Shown here: in pieces, positions 26,501 to 40,720 of the stretch
How the letters are laid out: the number at the start of each line of letters is the position of its first letter
Numbering within the stretch: the first letter of the stretch is position 1
From: Lycocorax pyrrhopterus obiensis
Taxonomy: Eukaryota > Chordata > Aves > Passeriformes > Paradisaeidae
Length of the DNA stretch: 64,000 bases
Reading direction: 5' to 3'
Assembly: GCA_014706295.1 (NCBI GenBank)
Contig: JACSVZ010000001.1
Coordinates: 87,108,237-87,172,236, forward strand
Position numbers and translations under genes: made by a program
The notes under the pieces: model-generated
Told to the model about the DNA's origin: nothing
Seen by the model: only the letters and a program-made list of their open reading frames with translations
Databases searched by the model: none

Positions 26501-29500
26501 CCAGGTTAGAATGTCCCAAGGTTAGATAATAAGGAAAATAGTCTGTGAGTCAGTAAAACAGAATAACATCAAAACTAAGCAAGAAAAAGACAATATAAGA
26601 CCAATAATTGTCATATAGTGGATTGGTGTCTACTGAAGGTCAGAAATCCATGATTTAATAAGCTGTCTGAAGTGGATGCACTGGAATTAGTAAATTCTCT
26701 CTGCCCGCTTCCAAATTACAAGATGTTCATACTCTAAAAACTATCATCACAAGTTGCACTAATGAGCTCTTTCTAATGATCTTGACAGACAAAAGTTTGA
26801 AAGTGCTTTGGAGAGAGCTCTGCTGCCTTTCAGTAAAGGTGATCCTTCCACATCAGTGTTGAGGCATATGGACAGCACAGCAGACAAAAGCCTTCTGGAA
26901 CAGCTACTGCTGCATCCAGTTTGTGTGCATGGACAGGCGTCTAACTTCTGGATATGTCAGCCCTGCATGTTTCATGCATGTTCTGTGTCTCCTTTTGAAG
27001 AAGATGAATAACAACAAAATTTCTAAGTTCTTTGGCAAAATGTTGTCTGAAGAAAAAGGAAACCATATTGGGACGGAGCTCTGAATAAGGGTATCCCAAG
27101 CAAATCTAGCTTGTGATCACTTCAGCACACACATTTGTAAATGATCTGTTGAATTTATTTAAAAAAAAAACAAACCAAAATGTACGGAATTGGAAAAGAA
27201 ATCTGTTCTTTTTAAGCATGAACAAAACGCTTTTCTGCTGTCAAATTATCTCTTCCTTATGGACACAGAGAGGAAATTAAAATTAGCCCAGAGAAGAATC
27301 CTTCTTAGGAACTTCATTTAATACATTAGGAATTGTTTCTTTTCTGGGACGCTTTAACACACATCCCAGAAAGCATAGAGATTCAATTAAGCATCAAAGA
27401 GAAAAATATAATCCTGCACTTTGGGATATTTATTTTTATTCAACAAATCTCGGCTCCAGGATTGAAGCCTGACAATACCTGGCATTTCATGTCCTGCTAT
27501 TCAACAACAAGAGACAGTTTAAAATAGAGTTCATAATAATAAATAAATGGAAGATTGACACGAGTACAAAAGTAAATCACAACCACAGAGGAGATATTTT
27601 AGGCACAATGTGATGGTCAGTCCCTAGCATTTAAGGCAAGGATGAAAATAGAGTATAAGTACTGTGGAAACTAGAAGCTGATAAAAAGCACCACACCAGT
27701 TTAATGGAATATCATCTCACAAAGTTAAAGCTTTCCAGGTGGGAACTGGAAGATCTTTGTGCAAATATGAAGCAAGCTGAAATTGCACTTAGAAGTGAGG
27801 GGTTTTTTTAAGACATCCCAACTGTACCAGTGTACATTGTGCTCCTGTTCTCACTGTTACTGTTCCTGGCAAGAATTCCCAAGAATCCCATTGTGCTCAA
27901 TCCTGTATGCTTACAGAGTTAGAGGCTCAGTCTTGGAGGACAGACACATCAGTTTAAGTATATCACTATACCAGACTCCTTCATTACTCATTTTGGAGAT
28001 GGGGGTGGGTTCTGGGGCAGTTATGGACACATCTCCTGGATCTGCTCAGCACCAGGTGAGGAGCTACTCTGTGGACTATTTATTCATCTCAAAATTAGGC
28101 ATCTCGGATGCACTCTGCTTCCTGATTTGCATCTCCAGAGAAAAATGAGACCTAGAAGGGGATTTGCAGAAGCCTTTCATTTAGACACAAAGCTGTTTAT
28201 GCCGGCAAAGAACTAAATACCAGGAGAAAAATGAGGGAAAAAGCTGAAGTTGGGTTAGTCTTTTGTGTCTAGTTGAGGGCCAGAGATGGGTCCTTTGTTT
28301 TATTAGGGATTTCCACCAACCCTTCTCCTAGATAGCAGCTCAACCACTTAGAGTGAAAACTTTCTCCTCTTCTGTTCTAATGTGTTTTATACCTCCTTTG
28401 TGCATACCCAGTCTTTCCTGCAAGTGCAGAGTTGCAGAGTTACCCCTTCTGCACGTATATTGAAGACCTGTACTCAGTCCTCCTTCTGCAGAGCTGGCAA
28501 GAATCAGCATTCAGGCCAACTCAGGTGTCCTGGTTAGGGTCACTCTCTAATGCAGGATATGTGTTCCCCAGTGCAGGCATTCCAGGATGCTCCTCAGGGC
28601 TTTGTGTTCAGGAGGTGAAAATTCAGGCGTCCAAGTCGCATTTCCAAGCCATTGCTGAAGGTCTGTGTTCTTCCTGATGAGGGATGATAGCAAAGCTGAT
28701 GGATTCATTTTCAGTCTCTAGAGAGCATCCTTTAATCTTGATTTCCTCATCCATGGAAAGAAAATAAATAGCTGTTACCTCTCAGTTATATTCAGTTTAC
28801 TGAGCTGTGTAAAGCATGTTGAGGCCCTTGAGTGGAGCGGAGAGTCATCTCAGTATCAAAAGTTTAATTGCACTCATAAAAGCACAGGTTTTATATTTAT
28901 AGACATAAATAATTAATATTATTTCTACATTAGTAATATTTACAAATTTGATGTATGTTTTAAAAACAGATAAACAGATGATTTGTTTAAAGGCATTAAA
29001 TTATGCAGACATTGCTTTCAGAACATGATTTCCGAAGGTAAGAACACATTCCTCAGTTAATGACATGGACAGAACTTGCACAATCATTCTCTGTTCGCTA
29101 CTGAACCGGGGTGGTTTTCAGAGGATTTCATGCTACAGATCTGCTACTGGCAATGACAGAAAATCCAGACCTCTCCTTTCAGGTTTTTACTTGCTCCCTA
29201 GTTTGATCCTTTCCTTATAACATTTGTAAAAAGAATGGTTTTAAAAGCTAATGTGCTTTATGTCTTCTTCAGTAACAGCACAGGAGTTCGTGTCACTACA
29301 GAGTTATCAGATCACAGGAATGAGAGTTTCATAACACTGCAAAATGCATTTCATTATGAAGAATGTCTTTAGCACTTCACTGCTATCTAAATCATGCTGA
29401 TCACGCACCTTCTGGTTTTTTCATCTATATCTTTATATTTGTTGCTTTTCCCAGATATTCCCCATAAATTACCTTCTAAAGCAGGTTGTGAAAAAAAGGC

Positions 29501-30666
29501 TTAGCTCCTCACCAAACTCAGCCTTTTAACTCCGTGCAATGCCTCTCTCCTGTGCTTCTTTTCTGGAAAAAAATCTGTCTGAGGCTCAAATGAGCCAACT
29601 TGAAATGGGAAAATCCCAGTTAAGGCAGATTTTTAATTATTAAATTTTCTATTAATATATTGAAGGCCAGTGGAACTGACCCAGTTTTCAGGAAGCTCTG
29701 AGCAATTTCACCTGGTCTTATATTTTAGCACTAAATCCGTATTTATTAAAGGATTTAGCAGACAGGTCAGAAGCAGCTAAATCTCTGATTCTGCATCTCA
29801 TGAATGCTAAAGAAAAATTTTCGTGTGCATTGCTCTTCTCTAAGCTGGAAAGCTTTAAACTGTTGTCAAACCAGTTTAAGGATTTGTGGGGGGATAGGGG
29901 TAAACATGTAAAAATGGATTTGCTAGAAATGAAGCACAAATTAACATCATTATCCCTTTCCCAACTCCAGTCTTTAATGTAATGTGAAAATAATATGAAA
30001 TTTTGAATTACACCATTTCCTGTGTTGGAGGCTCCTGTGTCTGTTCCATCAATTAAAAAGGGCCATGAACAAAGCACTGCACTGGTGGGTTAGTGTTTGA
30101 TAGGTTTATTTTCCCAGTTTTCTTCTGAAATATCAAAGGCAACAGAGCAGACTTTTTGTTCTTAAGGGGACAGATTTATGTCAGTTTTTAGCAGGATATG
30201 CAACAAAAAAAAAGAGAAAAAAGAGAAAGAAGCAGGTACAAGTTTTTTGTTTGGATGAGTAATTGCTTTAGTATTCTGACTTCTGAAGTGCTGTTAATGG
30301 ACTGTGACCTCATTATACCTGGCACAGTGCAAATGCAGAACAAAAAGGATAATCTTGGCCTCAGATAGTTAAGATTCTTAAACTTTAGGTGAACAACAAC
30401 AGAGAGAGACATGCTGATGGTGACAGAATAAAATTACATTACAGTTTTCGTCAACACACGGTGGAGAAGTTAAGGCACATCAGCAGCCACTGTCAAGATT
30501 TTGGGTAGGATTCAAGATGGATTAGGATTTTAAGAAACCCTTGAGGAATTCTGACGCAGTTTTAACAGACCAGAGGGAAATCCCTCCCCCAATCATGAGG
30601 ACATAATGAGAAAAAAAAAGAAAAACCATTTGTCTAAAAACTAGCCAGCAGGCAGTTGAGTCTGGG

Positions 30667-30783
30667 CTCATAGAATCACAAAATGGTTTGAGTTGGAAGA
30701 GACTTTAAAGGTCATCTATTTCCAACCACCCTGCCATGGGCAGGGACACCTTCCACTAGACCAGGTTGCTCTGAGCCCCACTA
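30667..30783 (-). repeat. Short CR1 LINE fragment, antisense, 3' end
   Basis: The + strand reads 'ctcatagaatcacaaaatgg', 'tttgagttggaagagac', 'ccaccctgccatgggcaggg', 'acaccttccactagaccagg'. This is the reverse complement of the CR1 3' terminus, only about 115 bp long. Confidence 0.94.
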
Positions 30784-32861
30784 TTGGGGGGTGAGCAGTG
30801 ATGAAACAGACCAGGTCCTGGAACTGAAGATGAGTAATTTCTTTTTTGATTATTTGCATGAAAAACAAGCAGAATCCTGTTGGAATGGCATTATCCTTTT
30901 CTAAAAATGATATTTATGATAACCTAAGACCTTTGGATGAACCACCTAAAGCTCAACAATGCCTTAAGCACCGTCTGCTCCAGAAATTCTCCATGAAAGA
31001 GGTTTCAAGTGAATCATCCTCTGGAACTATCTCTCTTTCCTTTTTGACCCACAGAGGGCAATTAGGTTCAATTCAGTTCTTCCAGTAAGACTGACATATC
31101 ATGAGGTGGGATTCAGGCAATGCAGGACATCACTCCAAGACACTAACATGACAAAACCCCAGATGGGAATGTTGATGTGAACTTGATTCCTTAGAAAAAA
31201 ATCTGCATCCATGAATCAATTAACATCCATCAGTGCCCTCTGGTAAGTACAAACATCAGGGAGCAAAATACAGGGTATTACTCAAAGTCCAGGTGTTTCT
31301 CACAGAGGTGCTTGGCTTGCTTGTACTTTTTGGGGACATTAAGCCTCATATTTGCTCTTAGAATTGGGCACCAGATTTACTCAGAGGATCCCCTCTCTTC
31401 AAGGAACTACAAATAGCTTTGAGAGCTTTACTGTGATATGAGGTAAAACACAGTGCACCTCTAGGAAAGGATAAGGAGTGGCTAAGCTGTTCATACAAAC
31501 ACTGGATGAGATTAAAGATGAAAGGAAATATTTAGTCACCTTTTGGGAACAGCTGGTGTGAAAATATTTAACAGGCAGGTCTTTTATGCACAAGCACAGC
31601 GTTCTAACTAAGCTTAAATAAGCAGGAGCAATATAGTGCAGCTGGACAGTCTGTGAATACTGTAATAGGAGAATTAAAAGCTTTCCTTCTCATTTGCTCA
31701 TGCAGCTCAGATGGTAGCTAATCATGTCCTCTAATTTTAACAGCAGAATTGGGAAATGTACCAAAAAAATGCAGCTTGTAATAAGAACAGAGGTGACAAA
31801 TTCTGTCCCTGGGACTGAATGACAAAGAAACGATTCACCTGCCCTTTTCTGTAAAACAGCCTTAGCTGTCTTATTCTGTCCAAAAAGACATGTTTTTAAA
31901 TGGAAGCTTAATCTGAAATCCATTTTGATCATTTCTTTGAGTGCCACCAGAAAAGTAAAAGCTACCCTGACTATTTAATCACCCATTAGAAACCTGTGAA
32001 CATTTAAGAGGGCTGTGTTATAAAGGACCGTGGCATGTAGCAGGTTGTGTGTTTTAAGGCTATTGAAATTGTAGGGTACCCATCTATCTTTAAACTGGCA
32101 GCTAAATGGAGGATTTTGGTTTGAAAGTTCCTGGCTCCTGGTTCCCTGTCAGAAATAATTAAACTACATTTTAGGGAGACTGTTGTAAGCAGTTTGCTTC
32201 ACAAGTGTTTTTCAGAGCTGAGAGTCTGTATTACAGCTCTTGGGCCTGGGAATCCAAACCACCTTACATATCCATTGTATATGAATTATACATTCATAAC
32301 CTGGAACCTGCACACTTTTGTGTGCATGGGTGGTGGTTTGGCTGGGGTCTCAGCTGGCTGGGAGATGAAACCCAAAATGTTCCCAGCATTCCCGTTCTGG
32401 GTTAGCCTAAGATCTGTTTGTTTTATATCATGCAGTGCATATCCTTGGCCCGCGTGTGCAAGACTGTTCCTTGCCAGCATGTTGTCTGAGAAGTATTTCA
32501 GTCAAGATGTAAATGTCCCAGGGGGTTTTCCTTCCTTTTTCATAGGAATGACTACACAGAGACTCTGCTTTTCAGAACGTGATTTTTTTCTCTCTTCACC
32601 ATTTTCAAATGCACTCTATTATCCTAGTTTGACACCTTTAAATAACTCCAGGAAGGCTTCTGGCTGTCACTGTTCCTATTATCTCTGGGTTTTTGTCCTC
32701 CACCACCAATCTGGACATTTCCATCTTACCTGTAAGACCCAAGACTGCATATTGGGACATCAAGGAGGTCATATGCCTGTCTCAGAGTTCACGTTTACCT
32801 GTGGGTCCGTCACTCTCCTTTTTTATGCCTTAGTTACTTTATATGAAAGGTGCTGCACCTG

Positions 32862-33430
32862 AGTCAGGGGAACCCTGGGTATCCATACAGGCTTGGGGAT
32901 GAGGGATTGAGAGCAGCCCTGAGGAGAAGGACGTGGGGGTGAACAAAAAGCTGGACATGACCTGGCAATGTGCACTCACAGCCCAGGAAAGTCAGTAGTG
33001 CCCTGGGCTGCATCCAAAGCAGTGTGGCCAGCAGGGTGAGGAAGGCGATTCTGCCCCTCCACTCTGATGAGACCCCACCTGGAATGCTGCATCCAGCTCT
33101 GGGACCCAGTTGTGGGGATCCCCAACACAAGAAGGATGTGGACCTGTTTGAGCAAGTCTAGAGGAGGCCACAAAGATAATCAGAGGACTGAGGCACCTCT
33201 GCTGTGGGGACAGACTCAGAGAGTTGGCGTTGTTTAGCGTGGGGGACAGAAGGTTCTGGGGAGACTTTATTGTGGCCTTTTTACTACTTAAAAGGGGCTT
33301 ATAAGAAAGATGGGGACAGACATTTCCACAGGGCCTGTAGTGATGGGACAAGGAATAATTGTTTTAAACTAAAAGAAGGTAGATTTAGACTAGATATAAG
33401 GAAGAACATTTTTGCAAAGAGGGAGAACAG
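32862..33430 (+). repeat. CR1 LINE fragment, sense, about 570 bp, 3' end missing
   Basis: One of the two longest recognisable avian-type CR1 copies here. It starts upstream of the usual truncation points, with 'ctgaggagaaggacgtgggg' and 'gaacaaaaagctggacatga', and continues through 'ggctgcatccaaagcagtgt', 'gaccccacctggaatgctgc', 'gatgggacaaggaataattg' and 'agactagatataaggaagaa'. It stops near 33430 before the 'ggcactgg..ggttgccc' and tail sections, so it has lost its 3' end by deletion or recombination. The first part is the reverse-transcriptase C-terminal and 3' UTR region, now broken by stops. Confidence 0.92.
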
Positions 33431-36175
33431 GATATAACAAAGGTGTGAAGTGACCAAGCTGGCATCCTCTGGATTGCTTGGTAAACTGGGAGCAAGAAAA
33501 ATTACGTCTTATTTGATATTCTGAGATCAAAGTTCAACGCTTATGAATAAGGACTGCAGTCCAATAACTGGAGAAGGGATTGCAGTCTAACACTAGAGTA
33601 GCCCTATGGTAAAAGCATGCTGGAAAGCACCAGAGGCTATAACAATAATTTTTGGAGTTTGGATTTAAATACCAGTGCTCTGAGACTTTGCACTTTCTCA
33701 AGGTGTTTCTTCTCAGCTTGCTGAAATTTTAGCAGCATAAATCTAGCTTTTGATTTTTTATCTGCTGTTTCCTTTATCCTCCCCCAGACTTTGTTCATCA
33801 GGTCAAGCCAAATTTACTTATTTTAATTTTTTTTTAGTGCAGCTTTACTGCTATATTAACCAACTTTCGGGTCCTGTGTGTTCATCACCACCCTGACCAG
33901 CCCACGCTCCGCTGCGGTGCTGTCTGGCAGTTGGGGGAAAAAGTAGAAAACACACGTCTGGGCTCCAGCCCTTCAGCAAGTCAATAATTGCCCATCCCTT
34001 ATGCTCCTGTCGGATACTGTAGTATGATACTACCTCCCTCGCAGCTAGGAGCTGTGAAAATCTGTGTTTCGATGCCAGATGCAAAGTAAAATCTTCTGAC
34101 AGCAACTCGAGCCCTTCCTCAGCCATGCCTTTATTGTTTGATAGTGTAATTTCTACTTGCTTCCGGTAAATCTTACATTGGATTCTTTTACATCTCAACA
34201 GCAAGTGGTGTGTGCACATGCTCTGTTTAAGTACCCAAGATACCCAAATACTTTTGCAAGTTTGATTCTAAATGATACAGAAAAGTTCCTGAGTGTCTTA
34301 AGCCCATTTGGACTCCGAGGTTCTTTCACTAGGAGACTTAAGCATATAGGACTAAGTGTCTGAGGGGGTTTGGAGACATCCACGATGCTGCAGTACAAGG
34401 AGTTTTACTGGAAACTGTTCCACCACCCTGAGCTTTTTGGGAAGCAGGAGCTAGATACTGTTCTCATGTCACATTTGAAAAATGAGGTGTTTTCTAGACA
34501 TGCAAGGCATTCCTGTTGTTACTATCATAACTACCATTGTCCAAAGAACTCCCTGATCCTTGGAGACCAGAGTCCGTTTCATCATAAGGGGCTGAAGACC
34601 TTGCAGCTCTGCTGTGTGCACAACTTTCCTCCTGGAGCTGAAGTGGATGTTCCAGCCTTATATCAGGAGCATATCAAAAGTTCTTGAACAGCCCAAGTGT
34701 CCTGTAAATGGGGTATTAATTAGCAAAAGACTGAAAGCAACTTAACTACAGAGGAATTTCAGTCAGGTGTGATGTTAATGCAGGCTGAGTAGTTTTGAAT
34801 ATTTTATATGCAACCAGTGACACAGAGAAAAAATGTGCAGTGCAGAGTACCCTGGTACCCCTCTCTGTCCTTCCAGCCCAGCCCTGCTGAGCATTTCTTC
34901 TGCTCATGTCCCCAAAAGGAACTGTGTCCTTCCCCTGTAAAATCTATAAAATGGCTCAGTGAAGCAGAAGGCTTGAGGTCAAAACATTTGGGAATTTAGA
35001 AGCACCAGGCAGAAGTCAGAGAGAAGACCTCATAGGCTGAAATACTGTGAATTGCCTCTCCTTCAATTGAGGAGGGGAGAGTGCAGTCAGGCTTTATGAG
35101 AGATGAAGAGGAGCAGCCAAGTAATGAGTCTGGAGATGAAGAAATAGATTCATTTCATTTCATCTGCAATGCAACACCGCATCAGTATTTGGGCTTTGTT
35201 TTTTTCCTTGAAATCAATCTTGTATAGTAATGGTGGTAACAGGCACTTTAGCACCTGACTCGTGGGTATCTATTCTCCACCAAGTCTCTGTTTTTCCAGA
35301 CAAATACAGTGTAGATAAAAATACAAGGTCTCCCAAATTCATGCCAAGGCTATGCCAGGTTTTAGACAAAAGTCTGGTCCTAGGCAAAAATATTATGCCT
35401 ATGTCCTCAGGCCTGCTGGGGCTCAGGGAGGCTGGGAAGGCAAGCATCCCTGAAAAGGCAAGGTCCTTTAGCTCTTCTCTTTTTGGAGGTGAGTACCAAA
35501 ATGCCCAACTGTGGCTGTGCTTCCATTGACTCTGATAAGACTTGGGAACAAGAACTATCCTATCAGCCCCAGTGCATGTGGGTCACAAAAGGTATGGTTG
35601 TACCTCTGAATGCCTGAGAGAGCATTTTTAATGGGGTGGAAGGAGAACAGGGGCATAGAAGATGTGCAGATTTGGTAGAAATAGAAATATCCTTTCCTAA
35701 TTTTAAAGAGAGAAGAAGGATTTTAATGAATCCCATCCCCAGAACCATGGTTTTAGAAGTCATAAACAGGCTTTGCCAGCACTTAACTTTAGCATCAGTA
35801 GTTTATCAGCACATCGTTTCCGCACTTAACCAGATTTTAATTAAATGTGACTTTTGTTCTGCTTATTGGAAGAGCCTTCCCCTTTGGATTTGAGTATCAC
35901 AAAAGCTTGAGGAGTGCAAGAGAATTAGAAAGCAAATAGGAGGATCAATCACATCAGACTCTTGCAATCCATGTCCATCTCTTTTTTGTGATATACTTAT
36001 TAGATTCTTATTGTCAGGAAGGATTAGTGTTATGAGCTCTAGGAATTCCTTTCATTGCCCCGTAAGGCGAGGTAGTGAAGTGTGTCTGCTTTTCTTAACA
36101 ATAACACTCTGGATTTTCCCCCTCTCCCTTCTCTCCACCCATATCCCCTCCTCTCTGTTGTCTCCTCTCCCACAG

Positions 36176-36361
36176 AGATTTGTGCAGCGGACTGCGGAGG
36201 ACATGGCATTTGTGTCGGAGGCACCTGCCGCTGCGAGGAGGGCTGGATGGGCACAGCCTGTGATCAGCGAGCGTGTCACCCACGCTGCAATGAGCACGGG
36301 ACCTGCCGGGATGGCAAGTGTGAATGCAGCCCGGGCTGGAACGGAGAGCACTGCACTATTG
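36176..36361 (+). CDS. TENM4: Teneurin exon d: EGF-like repeats 6 and 7
   Basis: This 186-bp exon encodes 62 residues, from [11 protein letters not shown] to G-E-H-C-T-I. EGF6 (CAADC to GTAC) and EGF7 (CHPRC to GEHC) each have a full set of six cysteines. The join DQRACHPRC between them is a teneurin hallmark. The acceptor tract is tctcctctcccacag and the donor is attg/gtaggg; both sides are phase 1. The exon is GC-rich compared with its introns. Its last codon base can join either the microexon at 42958 (giving CTI-AHYLDKVVK) or exon f directly (giving CTI-EGCPG), and both keep the frame. Open frames on the other strand over this exon are shadows. Confidence 0.98.
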
Positions 36362-39300
36362 GTAGGGAGAAAGAAAACCCGACTCCTTTTAAGAGAATAA
36401 TTGATGATCAGGGAGGAGAAAAGGCGCATGCTTAATTGAATATGTGTGACTTAGTGTAGCATGAGCACCTTTGTTCTTGGATTTCAAATTCTGACATCAT
36501 ACATTTTCATGTGGGAACAAGACAAAATGTCCTTTCATTTGTTGGTGACATGGCTGTATATATTTTTTATTATCAGACATGAAGTACACCTATGTGGTGT
36601 TTGACAAGCCTTTAAATGTCAGCTACAAGCTTTTTTAAAAAACATCCCACTTTACCTCTCTTGAGAGGTCTTTCTATGGCCTCCAAGACTCCTCTGCACT
36701 GTAGTGACAGCATTTTTAGAAACATGCATCTGATTTTAAGTTTTCTTTCCTTGTATTTGCTACATTATTTGCACTGTCACTTTGCTTGCCAGTATAAAAG
36801 GGGAAACTGCAGTCAGATGATTTCTGGCTGGTATTTAACTCTGTCTTGCTTATCCCTTGTCTGTTCTACTACCTTCCTAACCATTTCACTTCCCTCTCAC
36901 TTTGGTTCTGTATTCCTCATGCACCTGGCACTGCTCATGAGCTCTCTCTGTCATGGCTCTTATTATTGTTGTTATTAATAGGAAGCCGACAATATGCCTA
37001 AATCATGCAAAGAGGTTCAGTTCTCACATTAAGCAATTTGCAGCATCCTTAATGAACTGCCTTGGCTTCATCTTTCTCCTTCGTCTCACTTAACTACTTA
37101 ATGCATTTTCCCTTCCTTTTTTCTGACTGTCATGCATTCAGCCTCCTCAGTTCCTCTTCCGTAGTCATGCTATAAAATCATAAAACTCCCCGGATACCTT
37201 TTATTGTATATTAATGGAAAACTAAATTAGTGAATCCAGTTCTGTTCTCAATAATGCCTGTGTGGACCCAAAAAAATTCAGTTGACTTTAAAAGAATTGT
37301 TCCAGAGTGAAAATTCTCCTCCAGTCATTTTATTTTAATCATCTTCTTTTAAAGACAAGAAAATTTACCTCTATGTTGCTTTCATTATGTCATGATAACT
37401 AAAAATCATGCTACATCAAGACTAACCACTAGCAATACCTGGGCAAATATCAGCATAGTTATTGTGTGGATTAGCAGCTTAGTTACGTGAGACATCACTT
37501 CCTTTGCTTGAACACCAGGTGCATTTGCACACACAAAGACAGGAAATGAAGCCTGATCTCAGTATTTTAATTTCAGCATTAGGATAATGGTACAAACTGT
37601 ATCTGTGGCTCAATTTTACTTATCATTTATTTATGCTAATGTCACCCTATCACATTATGGTCTCCACACGCATCCCCCTAGTGAAAAATATCTAGCTTTT
37701 AAAACGTCCTCTGTCTCATTAGACATTACATTCTGCTTTCTTGTCGATGTCCCTAGAAGCTTTCATTTCTCTTCCTGAGAAGGGGATTGAAAAAACCACC
37801 TTTCTTAAATGACTTTAAATGAAAAGAGAGCAGCCCTGTGTTAATTGCAATCCTCTGTTTCTATCATACTATTTTATAGCCTTTTATTTAAGCAATTTGA
37901 TTTGGAAAGCAACACAGATTCATGAAAGAGTTTAAAAAAAAAAAAGTTCAGCAAAAGGCCCCAAATCCAGGAGACAGTTTTATATGGAACTTACTTATGC
38001 AGGAAAAAAAAAGCCTGATTCATACCCTTAGTGCCATTTTATTAGTTCTGCTGTAAAACCAAAATGCCGTTAGTTCAGTATATGATAATTCTCCACACAG
38101 CTGATAGGCCCAGACTGTTTTCAAACAGCAAGCTTTTATCTTTCGTGGTAATTAAATTTATTTGTAGTATTCCTCACTCTCAGTATAAATGTTTTCATGG
38201 GGAAGGCCAGCACTGCGATGCAGTCAGCATTGAGATTTTACTGCTGCACTCTCATTTTGTGTGCTGCTACCTTCCTGTTGCAGCACTGCCTTGGTTTAGG
38301 AATCATTCTTTGATACTCAGAGTTCTGGAGCAATTCTGTTTCTTTTCACTTTCCCCCCTCCTCATCTTCTTGCATGGTGATTTAGCAACAAATTTGTACG
38401 TAGTCTCCTGCCTCTGAAGCTGTAAACACCATTTCCTACAGAATATTTCACTGATGAATGTGTAGAATGTAAAGGAGGTTTGGCAAAGTTGTAAATATCC
38501 AAGAAAATTGGATAGCTTTAGCACGAGTAATAAGCTAGTTATGTTGGCACAAATGAAAGGACATTGACTTGGAATTACATTAAGTATGTGGAAAGCATTC
38601 CCCTTGTCCTTGTGTAATTTCCCTGCATGGCAAATTGTTCTGTTGATAGTAATTCCATATGTGTCTGCGTCATGGCCCGGTTTGCTTTAGCACTGACAAG
38701 CATAAAACCCCATTGCTGAAGTGATGCTTTACCAGTATTGCCATGTGTGCAGGTAACACGGTAGAAATGGATGATACCAGTAAGGGACACTCCTTCCGTT
38801 TCCTGTCGAGCATGTATGAGAGTAAGACATCCTTTTGTTTTGTAGGTCATAGGAGGCTCTTTCTTACGGTGTTCAAGGAACTCTGATCCCAGTGGATTAA
38901 TTTTGTTTGCTCCTACAAAGAGTTGTGTCACTCAATGTACTATCTTGATTGCTCACATTCAGAGATTTCATTAGAGTAACCCCAGTTAATTCGCAGCTAG
39001 GAAATTGATGCAGAAGCTTGCATTCATCATCCCAATTCAGCAAACTTAGTGCGGGAGAGTAGAGCAGAAAGTTGATTATCTAACTGCAGAAGGGTTCGGT
39101 CGATTTCTGAAAGGAACAAAACACACCATGACAACAGTGTCAGTGCCAGACTCCTGTGATGGGTTCTCCAGCATGTTCCAAATTCACGCCTAGTTAGAAA
39201 CATTGCAGAAATTCAAGTTTCTTCTGTTCTGGCCCAAACTACATCCAGGGAGCATGATGGGTTGTAGGAGCATTGAGTTTAAAGATGAAATAAACTCTCT

Positions 39301-39399
39301 TACTGTGGGCTCTGAAAGGCCAAATTACAGCTCAGCTCTGTAGTTGGCTGCTCTAAGGGTTTGCCTCACAGGAAGCTGCACAGAAAATTTAATAAAGAA

Positions 39400-39720
39400 T
39401 AATAGAATCACAGAATTGTTTGGACCTTAATGATCATCTAGTTCCAACCCCACTGACATGGATAGGGAACCTTTCGCTAGACCAGATTGCTCCAAGCCCC
39501 ATTCAGTGTTGTCTTGAACACTTCCAGGCATACACAGTTTTCTCTGGGCAACCTGTGCCAGTGCCTCACCACCCATACAGTAAAAAATGTCTTCCTAATA
39601 CCCAATCTGAACCCATCCTCCTTCAGCTTAAGGCCGTTCTCCCTTGTCCTATGATTACAAGCTCTTGTGCAAACTCCCTGTCCAGCCTTCTTGTAACCCC
39701 CATTTAGAACTCCAGACATT
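39400..39720 (-). repeat. CR1 LINE fragment, antisense, 3' end
   Basis: The + strand reads 'taatagaatcacagaattgt', 'gatcatctagttccaacccc', 'cgctagaccagattgctcca', 'ctctgggcaacctgtgccag', 'tgcctcaccacccatacagt', 'ttgtcctatgattacaagct'. It is the reverse complement of the CR1 3' end, about 320 bp, 5'-truncated. Open frames on both strands here belong to the repeat. Confidence 0.95.
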
Positions 39721-40607
39721 TCCCAGGGCAGTAACAGCCTGGCCCCAAATTTGTTAGAGCTGATGATATGGCCTGGCTAGTGCCCAAGGTGCTGTGCATC
39801 CCAACTCAGAGAGGCAAAGGGAGAGTTCACTCTGCCTACTTGGGCGTTGCACGGAGGTGCTCTCCAATATGTGAAGCTCTCTGTATGACATTTTACTACC
39901 AACAGCTCTTAATGCTATGATTCATACAGGGTTATTTAGAAAAATAATGGCAGAGGGGGCTTCCCTGCATGATGGAATTGGGATATTCACTATCCTTGAA
40001 CAGCCTGCACACAAGACCAAAGCCATCTCTGGAAGTTCAGGTACTGCAGCTGAATACTCCAGAGTCTCTGGAGCACTGAGGGACCAGCAGTTAGCTCTCC
40101 AAACACTCCACAGCCTACCTAGCAGGATTTCAAAGCACCTCAGTGCCTAATCCCCCCTGATCTCCGCAAAAGCTACATGTTTAGCTCCTTTAGGAAGTCT
40201 GGTCCTGGCACGCACGGATGTTGTGTGCAATAACAATGCCCAGACAGACAGGCAGACAGCCTGTCCCACACCGGCTTCTGCTTACGGCGCCATCAGCCTG
40301 GGTTTTGTTTTACATAGCAAAGCTCTGATTTTTGAGAAGTCTACCCCTTTAAGTTTGCCTTTCATCAGTCTTCTTGCATAAATAATCACACATGTTCTGA
40401 ATAGCTGAGGTTGTAATCAGCGCCTCTCCGTTTCTGCTGGCGCAGCTGGAATCCAGACAAGGCACTTTACAGGTGGATCCTGCTCTCTTTTCCCCAGTTT
40501 TCTGACACGTCACTTGTGCCCTTTGAATCCATAAAGCAACCCAGTCCATGCATGGCCCAAGACAAAAATAAGCCTCCTAGTGTCTGGGGAAGGTTGTTGC
40601 TATGTTG

Positions 40608-40720
40608 TAGATGTGGTGCTTAGGGACAGGGTTTAGTGGTGGACCTGGAATTACTGGGTTAGTGGTTGCACTCGATGATCTTAGAGATCTTTTCCAACAT
40701 TAACGATTCTGTGATTCTAC
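40608..40720 (+). repeat. Short CR1 LINE fragment, sense, 3' tail region
   Basis: Landmarks are 'gatgtggtgcttagggacag', 'ggtttagtggtggacctgg', 'ggttgcactcgatgatctta' and the terminal 'cgattctgtgattct'. It is the same subfamily as the copies at 9488 and 13660. Confidence 0.93.

Larger units (their letters stand above)
18984..36175 (+). other. TENM4: Intron between the EGF4-5 and EGF6-7 exons (17,192 bp)
   Basis: This is the longest complete intron in the window, GT/AG and phase 1. It contains CR1 fragments at about 26317-26500 (sense), 30667-30783 (antisense) and 32862-33430 (sense). From 18984 to about 26300 I recognise no interspersed repeat. A 222-codon open frame at 32194-32862 is the longest in the window but shows no domain and no splice context. 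I found no further exon. Confidence 0.88.

Noticed and set aside
32194..32862. 222-codon open frame on the + strand, the longest in the window
   Set aside because: No recognisable domain, no codon or splice context, and it runs up to the border of a CR1 copy. It is probably chance.
36039..36429. Several overlapping open frames on both strands over exon d
   Set aside because: They are shadows and intron extensions of the EGF6-7 exon. Only 36176-36361 in one frame gives EGF sequence with splice sites.
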